29,842 bases of DNA from DALYCO01 sp964535545 (GTDB lineage: Bacteria > Patescibacteriota > Minisyncoccia > Phycocordibacterales > UBA9973). Location of the stretch: assembly GCA_964535545.1 (NCBI GenBank), contig CAZHUT010000006.1, positions 1 through 29,842 on the forward strand. Reading direction: 5' to 3'. Shown here one piece after another: positions 23,644 through 29,841 of the stretch (position 1 is the stretch's first letter; each line of letters opens with the position of its first letter). The translations under genes and the position numbers were made by a program. The notes beneath the pieces were generated by a model that did not search any database, was not told the DNA's origin, and saw nothing but the letters and a program-made list of their open reading frames with translations.

Positions 23644-24399
23644 CTAATGTGTCACTGGAGTCTTTGGGATAGTCATGAAGAAGGTCGTGCCTTCATTTTC
23701 CTCGCTCTCAAACCACATTTTGCCGCCATGAGCTTCGACGATCATTTTTGTAGTGTAGAGGCCGAGACCGGAACCTACCTCCTCGGTCGCTTTTGCGTTT
23801 GTCGCACGATAAAACTTTTCAAAAATCTTTGGCTGTTCGGAAAGGGGAATGCCAATACCCTGATCTTTGACTGAAATGCGGATGGCATCTTCCTGATTGG
23901 CTATGGAAACGATCACCGTCTGGCCCTGCTTTGAGTACTTCAAGCCGTTTTCGATCAAGTTCTGAATAACGACGCGAATTTTGTCGGCATCCATTGAAAT
24001 AAGTGGAAGGGACGTTTCGGGGCGGAGGAAGATGATCTCAACGCCCTTCTTGAATGATTCGCCATGAAAATCGAAGATGACATCATCGAGTAGTTTGATG
24101 ACATCCGTCTCTTTGTAGTTGTAACTGAAAACAACGCCATCCTGTGTGTGATTAACGGCAAGCATGTCATTGACCAGACCAAGCATGCGTTCCGTTGAGT
24201 CGTATGCTTTCTTCATAAAGCCTGCCTGTTCGTGGGTGATAGTTCCAAAATCCTCATCAAGGAACATTTTGAGCATCCACTTGTTTGCTGCCAGAGAGGT
24301 GCGCAGTTCATGGGCAGTAATGGAAATCCAGTCGCTCTTTAATGCAGTCATTTTTTCCAATTCGGCTTTTTCTTTTCGTAATTCGTGTAGTTCGTCCAT
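23644..24399 (-). CDS. Soluble histidine kinase without a sensor domain
   Basis: From the ATG at 24399 the protein has 251 residues: a short coiled-coil start (MDELHELRKEKAELEK), the dimerisation helix with H30 in SITAHELRTSL, then the ATP-binding domain with N box NLIENGLKYS, G1 DQGIGIP, F box FEKFYR and G2 GSGLGLY. It has no membrane helix and no PAS or GAF domain, so its signal must reach it through a partner or the N-terminal coil. The frame is open to 24507, but TGcTATACT lies exactly 6 bases before the chosen ATG. It is divergent from glmS and upstream of the response regulator. Confidence 0.92.
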   Translation of the reverse strand: MDELHELRKEKAELEKMTALKSDWISITAHELRTSLAANKWMLKMFLDEDFGTITHEQAGFMKKAYDSTERMLGLVNDMLAVNHTQDGVVFSYNYKETDVIKLLDDVIFDFHGESFKKGVEIIFLRPETSLPLISMDADKIRVVIQNLIENGLKYSKQGQTVIVSIANQEDAIRISVKDQGIGIPLSEQPKIFEKFYRATNAKATEEVGSGLGLYTTKMIVEAHGGKMWFESEENEGTTFFMTIPKTPVTH

Positions 24400-24405
24400 A
24401 GGCCA

Positions 24406-24414
24406 AGTATAGCA
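24406..24414 (-). promoter_or_regulatory. Extended -10 promoter of the histidine kinase gene (leaderless)
   Basis: On the minus strand TGcTATACT, the same 9-mer as at yvcK, is followed by 6 bases and the ATG at 24399. Confidence 0.65.
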
Positions 24415-24446
24415 GGTTAGGCCACATGGAAAAAGCGCCGATTCCG

Positions 24447-24455
24447 TGCTATGGT
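24447..24455 (+). promoter_or_regulatory. Possible extended -10 promoter of glmS
   Basis: TGcTATGGT, with TGGAAA 17 bases further upstream, predicts a start near 24462 and a leader of about 58 nt before the ATG at 24520. The leader is AT-rich and shows no glmS ribozyme fold. Confidence 0.4.
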
Positions 24456-24519
24456 AGAGGCCTAGACATTCGTTCAAATCATAAAATTTTTTAACCAAAA
24501 CACGCAAAAACTAATAACT

Positions 24520-26466
24520 ATGTGCGGAATTATTGCTTATGTTGGCCCAAGAGAGGCCTATGATGTTTTAAAAAGCGGCTTAAAGCGCCTTGAATACCGG
24601 GGCTATGATAGCTCAGGTGTAGCCTTACTAAATGGAAACCAAAAGTTTCGTATTTATAAGAAAATTGGCGCCCCAGCAGCACTTGAAAAGTATTGCGAGG
24701 ATTCCAAATTGGATGTAAGTGGCAATATTGGCATCGGGCATACCCGTTGGGCAACTCACGGAGAGCCTACTGAAGCCAATGCCCACCCGCATTCCTCTAA
24801 ACATGGCACCCTTGCATTGGTACATAATGGGACCCTTGAGGGATATGCCGAGCTTCGCCAAATGTTGATTCAAAATGGCGTAACCTTCAAAAGCCAAACT
24901 GATACTGAAATTTTAGCTCACCTTATTGAATTGGTGATGCGGCGTGATAAGCTGTCTATTATTGAAGCGGTTCGTTCTGCATTAAGTCTGATTTCAGGAA
25001 CGTATGCAATAGTGGTGCTTACCCAAGACGGCGAGCTGGTTGCGGCATGCAATGGCAGTCCTTTGGTAATAGGCAAAAAAGAAATATCTGACTCAAAGTT
25101 TGAATATTTCTTTGCCTCAGGCAGCGAAGCTTTTTTGCAGTACACGAATTCTGTTAGTAAATTGAAAGATGGTGAAATGGCCTGGATAGATCGAGCGACT
25201 GGTTTGCTTGCTATTCAAACTATTGCCAGCGCAGAACCCAAAACACCTGCTTTTATAAAATTACGGCATTCGCTTGAACAGATAGAAAAAGGCAACTATG
25301 AACATTTCATGCTTAAAGAAATTCATGAGCAGCCGAGAGTCATACAAGATTGTATTAGCGGCAGGATTCGTCCTGATGAACAAGTTCACTTATCTGCGGT
25401 AAACTATCTTATTGATCAGCAGAGATTGCGTAGCGGTTTTCAACGAATCATTCTTCTTGCGTGCGGCACCTCATACCATTCAGCCCTTGTCATGAAAATG
25501 TTTGAGTCAAAAATCGGAATACCAGTTATTGTTGAAACTGCAGCTGAATTCCGTTACCGTCAACCACTTTTGGAAAGGCAAGACCTTGTTATTCTAATTT
25601 CACAATCAGGCAGCACGGCTGATACGATTGAAGCAGGAAAATACGCAAAAGAGCGAGGAGCTTTGATGTTTGGTGTATGCAATGTTGTTGGTTCGGCTAT
25701 TCCACAACTAACCGAAACAGGTATTTACACACATGCAGGCTTAGAAATCGGTGTTGCTTCAACCAAGGCATTTACTGCCCAGGTTGTGGCACTAACACTG
25801 CTTTCCATTGCCCTTGGCGTGCACAACAATCGCATCAAACCTGAAGAAGCACGAGAGTATACGCGTGAACTGAAAAGAATGCCAGAAATAGTTGGTAGTG
25901 TAATTGAGCAGGTTTTGGATCCCGTTCAGGATTTTGCTGATTACTTAAACCGGAAGGTTACTCCGATAGAACTTCCATGGTACTACAAGTTTCTGCGTCC
26001 ACATCTGAAAAAATATGACCAGTGGGCAGTAAGCAATGTGCTTTTTTTAGGCCGTGGACAAGGATATGCTCTGGCAAAAGAAGGAGCATTGAAGTTGAAA
26101 GAGATTTCCTACATCAATTCCGAGGGAATTCCTGCTGCAGAAATGAAGCACGGCCCTATTGCCACGGTTGAAAGCAATAAGCCAATCATATTTATCGCAA
26201 CTGAGGGCAAACAGTATGAAAACGTAATTAGAAACATGCACGAGATAAAGGCTCGCAAAGGCGTTATCTTGAGCATTGTGACGGAAGGGGATACTCAGGC
26301 CGTTGCACTTTCTGACTTTGTTATCAGAGTTCCAAAAGTAAATGAAATGTTTACCTCGCTTGTAGTTGCTCCAGTATTGCAGCTTATCGCATACTACACT
26401 GCTGTTGGACGCGGCACGGACGTGGACAAACCGCGCAACCTCGCCAAGTCGGTTACAGTAGAATAA
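24520..26466 (+). CDS. glmS: Glutamine-fructose-6-phosphate aminotransferase
   Basis: GlmS makes glucosamine-6-phosphate from fructose-6-phosphate and glutamine, the first step to UDP-GlcNAc and peptidoglycan. The protein starts MCGIIAYVG, so Cys2 becomes the N-terminal nucleophile, and the glutaminase domain has RGYDSSG, HTRWATHG and HNGTLEGY. Two SIS sugar-binding domains follow: ACGTSYHSALV, SQSGSTADT and GVASTKAFTAQ, then GRGQGYALAKEGALKLKE, AEMKHGPIA and the conserved end DVDKPRNLAKSVTVE. At 648 residues it is about 40 longer than usual, with an insert before the second SIS domain (RPHLKKYDQWAV region). Its Bacillus regulator GlmR/YvcK has a homologue at 6195. Confidence 0.97.
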   Translation: MCGIIAYVGPREAYDVLKSGLKRLEYRGYDSSGVALLNGNQKFRIYKKIGAPAALEKYCEDSKLDVSGNIGIGHTRWATHGEPTEANAHPHSSKHGTLALVHNGTLEGYAELRQMLIQNGVTFKSQTDTEILAHLIELVMRRDKLSIIEAVRSALSLISGTYAIVVLTQDGELVAACNGSPLVIGKKEISDSKFEYFFASGSEAFLQYTNSVSKLKDGEMAWIDRATGLLAIQTIASAEPKTPAFIKLRHSLEQIEKGNYEHFMLKEIHEQPRVIQDCISGRIRPDEQVHLSAVNYLIDQQRLRSGFQRIILLACGTSYHSALVMKMFESKIGIPVIVETAAEFRYRQPLLERQDLVILISQSGSTADTIEAGKYAKERGALMFGVCNVVGSAIPQLTETGIYTHAGLEIGVASTKAFTAQVVALTLLSIALGVHNNRIKPEEAREYTRELKRMPEIVGSVIEQVLDPVQDFADYLNRKVTPIELPWYYKFLRPHLKKYDQWAVSNVLFLGRGQGYALAKEGALKLKEISYINSEGIPAAEMKHGPIATVESNKPIIFIATEGKQYENVIRNMHEIKARKGVILSIVTEGDTQAVALSDFVIRVPKVNEMFTSLVVAPVLQLIAYYTAVGRGTDVDKPRNLAKSVTVE

Positions 26467-26490
26467 GTTTATCTGAATTGTTTATCTTAC

Positions 26491-26524
26491 ACTTCCAGTG
26501 CCTCAGGGTGCTGGAAGTTTTTTT
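26491..26524 (+). terminator. Intrinsic terminator of glmS
   Basis: ACTTCCAG (26491-26498) and CTGGAAGT (26511-26518) form the stem, followed by a T run. Confidence 0.9.
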
Positions 26525-26533
26525 ATTTAAAAT

Positions 26534-26561
26534 AAAACACCCGCCTATTGGCGAGTGTTTT
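26534..26561 (-). terminator. Terminator of the XRE regulator/small ORF operon
   Basis: AAAACACCCGCC and GGCGAGTGTTTT pair with one C-A mismatch around TATT. On the minus strand it is followed by ATTTTATTTTA, so it ends transcripts coming from 27089. Confidence 0.75.
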
Positions 26562-26574
26562 AAAGAGAGATACT

Positions 26575-26754
26575 TTATTGCTGTGGACTTGTTGGAGTAC
26601 CTTGAGGCTGCGTTGGCGCTGGTTTACTGTATCGCTCCTGGTATAACTTGCGATATTTTGATAGATCACTTAAAACCTAAGATTCAATCTCTTGCTTGGT
26701 AAGCTGGAAACTATCAGCTAGTGGGTTTAGTTTTTTAGTGATTCGTACTTTCAT
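26575..26754 (-). pseudogene. Small ORF interrupted by an in-frame TAG
   Basis: The ATG at 26754 overlaps the TGA of the XRE gene as ATGA. The frame encodes 25 residues (MKVRITKKLNPLADSFQL, then TKQEIES), meets TAG at 26679-26677, and continues in the same frame for 33 codons (VLSDLSKYRKLYQERYSK, then a Pro/Gln/Thr-rich tail) to TAA at 26577-26575, just before the operon terminator. Both parts look protein-like, and a CAG (Gln) codon would fit the TAG position. It may be a recent nonsense mutation, a sequence error, read-through, or simply a 25-residue peptide. I do not know the family. Confidence 0.5.
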
Positions 26755-27089
26755 GATTTCTTTTTGTTTACCCTTCTGAACAAGAGAGGTTCTGGTTGTA
26801 ATTCGACATTCACACCTGCACGTTGCGCATCAGCAAGATGATCCTCAAATTTTTCAAGAAGATATGACTGCATCAGATCTTCATATTCTGAAGCTGTTAG
26901 CGAGTATGCAACCTTTATTTTTTCCAGAGCATCTATTGGCGGTAGAATCCCTGACTCATATTTGCTAATATATGCATAATAATGCTCACCAAAATGAGGT
27001 TTTAGCTCCTTATCTAGGCTACGAACACTCTTCCCAGGGAAGTGGATTTCGCGAAGCGTTTTAATTTTGTTTTTGAATTTATTAAGCAT
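26751..27089 (-). CDS. XRE-like helix-turn-helix regulator
   Basis: From the ATG at 27089 the protein has 112 residues. Residues 8-70 fit an XRE-type fold: IKTLREIHFPGKSVRSLDKE, then HYYAYISKYESGILPPIDAL, where YISKYESG is the recognition-helix region and its end, and IKVAYSLTASEYEDLM. The tail is charged (FEDHLADAQRAG, then RRVNKKKS). It probably binds DNA and controls its own unit or nearby island genes. The start is set by TACAAT 6 bases upstream; the frame to 27155 would cross promoter and hairpin sequence. The stop overlaps the start of a small ORF (ATGA), a layout common in toxin-antitoxin pairs, although no toxin family is recognised. Confidence 0.75.
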   Translation of the reverse strand: MLNKFKNKIKTLREIHFPGKSVRSLDKELKPHFGEHYYAYISKYESGILPPIDALEKIKVAYSLTASEYEDLMQSYLLEKFEDHLADAQRAGVNVELQPEPLLFRRVNKKKS

Positions 27090-27095
27090 GTTACT

Positions 27096-27124
27096 ATTGT
27101 AATAAATAAAAGTTACATATGCAA
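27096..27124 (-). promoter_or_regulatory. Promoter of the XRE regulator (leaderless)
   Basis: On the minus strand TTGCAT (27124-27119), a 17-base spacer and TACAAT (27101-27096) are followed by 6 bases and the ATG at 27089. Confidence 0.65.
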
Positions 27125-27137
27125 CACCACCCCTGTG

Positions 27138-27273
27138 TAAAAACCATAAAACCACCCATTGGGTGGTTTTATGGTTGTGAGTCGCACTACTTGCTTAGGC
27201 AAGTGAGTTGACTCCGATACTAAATTGTGTTGGCGGTGTATGTGGGTTAAGTACCAAATTGACGAGGCAGTGT
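27138..27273 (-). ncRNA. Candidate small RNA of about 136 nt
   Basis: No coding frame is visible here. On the minus strand an extended -10 box (27288-27280) predicts a start near 27273. The RNA would hold a helix GAGTC/GACTC (27210-27214 with 27179-27183) and ACTTGC/GCAAGT (27199-27204 with 27189-27194) separated by a symmetric 5x5 internal loop. It ends in a perfect 16-bp terminator hairpin (27142-27157 with 27161-27176) followed by T bases. The terminator also could end the HNH operon, in which case this is its 3' UTR. Confidence 0.4.
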
Positions 27274-27279
27274 AAGGAT

Positions 27280-27288
27280 ATTCTAGCA
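27280..27288 (-). promoter_or_regulatory. Extended -10 box before the candidate small RNA
   Basis: On the minus strand TGcTAGAAT stands between the HNH stop codon and the hairpins. No good -35 box is present. The shared box ACTCGGGTCGC lies 27 bases upstream. Confidence 0.4.
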
Positions 27289-27312
27289 TTTTTTCTAAGA
27301 CCTCACTTAGGC

Positions 27313-27323
27313 ACTCGGGTCGC
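27313..27323. repeat. Shared box ACTCGGGTCGC, copy 1
   Basis: This 11-mer is identical to the one at 28356. On the minus strand it lies about 27 bases upstream of the -10 box at 27280, in the region where an activator or upstream element would sit. Confidence 0.5.
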
Positions 27324-27336
27324 CAGTAAGACTGCT

Positions 27337-28011
27337 TTAGATGTTTTTAAACCCCTCCTTATCACCAAAGTGTATTAAAAATATATATGCAGGGAGTCGA
27401 TTATAAAATACAAATTCCCACAATGAAGAATTTCCGTCGACAGTCTCTGCAAATCTATATTTGAAAACATCATTTCCGATAAATTTCTGTGTGTTCATTA
27501 GCTTAAGATATTCTATGGTTTTATTTTTAGCTGTCTGATCATTTTCTAAATTAAAAGTACTCCAGTCATACTGTAAGCTATATTCCTTTTCTAAATCTAG
27601 AAATTTACCTTTTTGCTTAAAAAACAAACCTTTAATGATTTTTATTAGAATTTTACTGAAATTATTTTTTTCATCCTCGGTCATAATAACTTGCGTAACA
27701 CTGCCAACCAATTTCATTTTTTTGAATTGATTTACGGCGTATGAAATTTTTGACTTAAGATTTTTTGTTTTTGACTCAACATGTTTCTTCGCTTTTGGGT
27801 CATCAATAGTGTAATTAAACAATATTTGGCAAAAATCATGTTCATGATTATTTCCTAAAGAGTTATTACAACTTTTATGAGCGTTCTCTTTTGGAATTAT
27901 AAAATCACTAAGATCACCTTCCGTATCTTTAAGTAAGGTCTTTGGAACTATATGCTCTTTACCTCCTTGGTTATTTAAAACTTCTTTCCCACACCAATAA
28001 CAAATACTCAT
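27337..28011 (-). CDS. HNH endonuclease-like protein
   Basis: The 224-residue protein has an N-terminal HNH signature: C4 and C7 (CYWCGKE), EHIVPK with E19 and H20, and HKSCNNSLG with C48 and N49/N50. This order matches HNH nucleases with a CxxC zinc site, although the second cysteine pair seems incomplete. The remaining 170 residues are lysine- and phenylalanine-rich and resemble nothing I know; they may bind nucleic acid or a partner. It directly follows the zinc-ribbon membrane protein gene: that stop codon abuts this ATG. HNH proteins of this size occur in restriction and anti-phage systems as well as in mobile elements. Codon use is clearly AT-rich compared with the core genes, suggesting transfer. 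Confidence 0.75.
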   Translation of the reverse strand: MSICYWCGKEVLNNQGGKEHIVPKTLLKDTEGDLSDFIIPKENAHKSCNNSLGNNHEHDFCQILFNYTIDDPKAKKHVESKTKNLKSKISYAVNQFKKMKLVGSVTQVIMTEDEKNNFSKILIKIIKGLFFKQKGKFLDLEKEYSLQYDWSTFNLENDQTAKNKTIEYLKLMNTQKFIGNDVFKYRFAETVDGNSSLWEFVFYNRLPAYIFLIHFGDKEGFKNI

Positions 28012-28320
28012 TTACTTTAAGTTTTTTGAACCACAATTTATACAAAATCTAGAATTTTTGGGAGTTTCAACACCGCAATTACCACAGTGGTTTTCGTCAG
28101 GTTTGTTATTTATTTGTTCCTGTTCCTCCTCGTGTTTTTTATGGTCTATCCATGGTCTCAAGTGTGGGTTTTCAGTATACGCTTTCCTCTTTGCATTAAT
28201 ATAAAACAATACAGCGACAACAACCAAAGATAAAATACCCAAAACAGTAGAAGATTCAAAGACAAGAATTACTATACCCAGAACAACAACGACTTTAATT
28301 CCTTCAATTACATCTTTCAT
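28012..28320 (-). CDS. Membrane protein with C-terminal zinc ribbon
   Basis: The 102-residue protein has two adjacent membrane helices (about residues 8-22 and 25-41, VVVVLGIVILVF and LGILSLVVVAVLFYI), a basic stop (NAKRKAY), a charged linker with HKKHEEEQEQ, and a C-terminal zinc ribbon with CGNCG and CINCG separated by about 11 residues. The ribbon should be cytoplasmic. TATAAT lies 7 bases before the ATG. Its stop codon directly touches the ATG of the HNH gene, so the two are probably translated together and may work as a pair, for example to hold a nuclease at the membrane. That role is inference. Confidence 0.75.
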   Translation of the reverse strand: MKDVIEGIKVVVVLGIVILVFESSTVLGILSLVVVAVLFYINAKRKAYTENPHLRPWIDHKKHEEEQEQINNKPDENHCGNCGVETPKNSRFCINCGSKNLK

Positions 28321-28327
28321 ATTATTG

Positions 28328-28333
28328 ATTATA
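28328..28333 (-). promoter_or_regulatory. -10 box of the zinc-ribbon/HNH operon (near-leaderless)
   Basis: On the minus strand a consensus TATAAT is followed by 7 bases and the ATG at 28320. There is no -35 match, but the shared box ACTCGGGTCGC lies 22 bases upstream. Confidence 0.6.
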
Positions 28334-28355
28334 ACTAATGATTAGAATTATGGGT

Positions 28356-28366
28356 ACTCGGGTCGC
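28356..28366. repeat. Shared box ACTCGGGTCGC, copy 2
   Basis: Identical 11-mer to copy 1. It lies 22 bases upstream of the -10 box of the zinc-ribbon/HNH operon. The rest of the gap 28367-28482 shows only short hairpins and no gene. Confidence 0.5.
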
Positions 28367-28482
28367 TTTTAGGGTGCCCTACTTGGCGGGGTGTCTCGTG
28401 TTAGAACCTTTCTCAGTCAAGCCCAATAAGGTTATTCGGACCTTTTTATTTTATCACGTTCGACGCACCTCGTGCGCTTAAA

Positions 28483-29088
28483 TTACTGCATTATTTGTGT
28501 CACCGTCCAGCCCTTAAAATCCTTATTTATATCAACTCTATACGACAATGATTTATCTCCATATGAATCTCTAAACTCTGTTACAAGATAAGAATATTTA
28601 GAGTCTACAACTTCCAAAAGTCCGATTATGAATACTGCTTTAAAAGCATGTCTCCCATAGATATTTTCTCTGATTTTTTGTCTGGTAAACATTTCTGCCC
28701 CATCAAAGAAAACCACAAGGGCTTTATCTTTTGCATATTTAGCACCTCTTTTAATTTTGTGATCTATAGCCCAAATGATTCTATCATCTCCTTTTGGTAG
28801 TTGTTTACCAGCGGGATAGTCCATTGCACATACATGTTCAACTCCAAAACCAGTTTTATCACTCTTATTAAAGATCAAACCATCACCGCTCTTTTCTTCC
28901 TGAAAAGTGTAATCGTGGCCAGTAATTTTTCGCAAAACAGCGCAAAGAAGAATATTTGCCCATGCCTCACGCACAAGCATATTAAAATTTGTCAGACGAA
29001 CACCCTGAGTAAGAAATTTAGGATTCTTTACATAAGGTTCTAAATCCTTCATTGCGATATTAAGATTTGCAATCTGTTTTCGTTCCAT
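28483..29088 (-). CDS. Hypothetical protein, possibly PD-(D/E)xK nuclease-like
   Basis: I do not recognise the family. The 201-residue soluble protein has a pattern that recalls restriction-endonuclease-like folds: a helix (REAWANILLCAVLRKITG), a strand with SGDGLIF, a strand with GFGVEHVCAM, a charged helix (IIWAIDHKIKRGAKYAKDK), and a strand-helix (ALVVFFDGAE, then RQKIRENIYG). D in SGDGLIF and E in VEHV would take the active-site places, but the expected lysine after E is missing. A structure search is needed before calling it a nuclease. It sits beside the HNH operon in the AT-rich island. A 10-base palindrome lies 20 bases upstream of its ATG. Codon use suggests transfer. Confidence 0.6.
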   Translation of the reverse strand: MERKQIANLNIAMKDLEPYVKNPKFLTQGVRLTNFNMLVREAWANILLCAVLRKITGHDYTFQEEKSGDGLIFNKSDKTGFGVEHVCAMDYPAGKQLPKGDDRIIWAIDHKIKRGAKYAKDKALVVFFDGAEMFTRQKIRENIYGRHAFKAVFIIGLLEVVDSKYSYLVTEFRDSYGDKSLSYRVDINKDFKGWTVTQIMQ

Positions 29089-29107
29089 GTTTCATCTACA
29101 ATAAGTT

Positions 29108-29117
29108 CCTTGCAAGG
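29108..29117. promoter_or_regulatory. Palindrome upstream of the 28483 gene
   Basis: CCTTGCAAGG is a perfect 10-base palindrome 20 bases upstream of the ATG at 29088. It could be an operator, but this is only a suggestion. Confidence 0.25.
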
Positions 29118-29164
29118 TAATAGCCCTCTACAATTGGAAAACTCTTTATCAAGCAAATTTTAAT

Positions 29165-29479
29165 TTAAAGTTTTTTCTTATCTTTATTTCCAGCGAACAA
29201 TAAAGCAAAACCAAATAAAAACACAATTACTCTGAAATAGATAGGAAAATCAACAAAACCTCCCCAACCCAAGAAAGGAACAATACTACCTATGATGAGA
29301 ATACTTCCGAGTCCCTGCCATTGATTTATCATTTTCAGGGATTTTTCTTTTTCATCTGTTGATTTTAAAGATTGGATTTTATTTGCTCGTAAATATTTTC
29401 TGACTGCAAATATTACCCAAATACCCAAAAGCAAAATTGTTATAGATAATATTAAATAGTATTGTGCATTATCTGACAT
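29165..29479 (-). CDS. Small membrane protein, 104 aa
   Basis: The protein has three hydrophobic helices, near residues 7-25 (YLILSITILLLGIWVIFA), 56-72 (GLGSILIIGSIVPFLG) and 80-97 (YFRVIVFLFGFALLFAG). A basic, charged stretch (RANKIQSLKSTDEKEKS) separates the first two and KDKKKL forms the end. No family is recognised. It lies 76 bases upstream of the 28483 gene in the same direction, so the two may share a transcript. Its own start region is very AT-rich and no promoter is clear. Confidence 0.6.
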   Translation of the reverse strand: MSDNAQYYLILSITILLLGIWVIFAVRKYLRANKIQSLKSTDEKEKSLKMINQWQGLGSILIIGSIVPFLGWGGFVDFPIYFRVIVFLFGFALLFAGNKDKKKL

Positions 29480-29582
29480 AAATTTTTAATTTAATTAAAG
29501 ATCTTAGTAATTTCTTAATTTTAACAAAAATTTATCCTAAATCATATTTTATTAATATGCATCTTGTGCTACCTGTTAGATG

Positions 29583-29667
29583 CGGAGGAAGTGAGATTCG
29601 AACTCACGGGCCTTTTACAGCCGACGGTTTAGTAAACCGTTGATTTAAACCACTCATCCATTCCTCC
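29583..29667 (-). tRNA. tRNA-Ser with anticodon ACU
   Basis: The minus strand folds as a class II tRNA: acceptor GGAGGAA/TTCCTCC with discriminator G, D arm GAT...ATC, anticodon arm ACGGT-TTACTAA-ACCGT, a long variable arm GGC...GCC typical of serine tRNA, and T arm GTGAG-TTCGAAT-CTCAC. The anticodon is ACT, which would read AGU. This is very unusual; AGY codons are normally read by GCU. A tRNA-Ser with GCU follows at 29755 and has the same loop except for G34. All stems are intact, so it does not look like a decayed copy. CCA is not encoded. Confidence 0.88.
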
Positions 29668-29678
29668 ACTAGGTCGCC
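29668..29678. repeat. Variant of the shared box (ACTAGGTCGCC) at the tRNA-Ser 5' end
   Basis: This string resembles the 11-mers at 27313 and 28356 (one base missing and one changed). It starts directly at the 5' end of the tRNA-Ser gene, so it could be chance or an island boundary. Confidence 0.25.
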
Positions 29679-29719
29679 ATGACTTTCATAGACGTCCAGT
29701 AGGAAAAGAGTAGCAAATA

Positions 29720-29728
29720 TGGTAGGAT
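29720..29728 (+). promoter_or_regulatory. Possible extended -10 promoter of tRNA-Ser(GCU)
   Basis: TGgTAGGAT predicts a start near 29735, 20 bases before the tRNA. The -35 region is poor. Confidence 0.35.
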
Positions 29729-29754
29729 TTTGCCAGTTTCCGAAAGGAAAACAC

Positions 29755-29841
29755 GGAGCCGTGTCAGAGTGGTCTAACGTACCTCTTTGCTAAAGAGGCA
29801 GGGTGTAAAAGCCCTCGCTGGTTCGAATCCAGCCGGCTCCG
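29755..29841 (+). tRNA. tRNA-Ser with anticodon GCU
   Basis: The plus strand folds as a class II tRNA: acceptor GGAGCCG/CGGCTCC with discriminator G, anticodon arm CCTCT-TTGCTAA-AGAGG, a long variable arm, and T arm GCTGG-TTCGAAT-CCAGC. The anticodon GCT reads AGC and AGU. The D stem pairs imperfectly in my fold. The gene ends one base before the window end, so nothing can be said about what follows. Confidence 0.93.

Noticed and set aside
24400..24507. N-terminal extension of the histidine kinase to 24507
   Set aside because: It crosses an extended -10 box and the divergent glmS promoter region; the sequence is not kinase-like.
24456..24519. glmS ribozyme in the glmS leader
   Set aside because: The leader is only about 58 nt and AT-rich, too short and without the needed pairing.
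26478..26702. Plus-strand frame of 74 codons after glmS
   Set aside because: It runs through two terminator hairpins and lies opposite the more convincing small ORF coupled to the XRE gene.
27313..29678. Integron cassettes or a tRNA-targeted integrative element
   Set aside because: No integrase, no attC-like folded sites, and no duplicated tRNA 3' end was found in the window; the short box alone is not enough.
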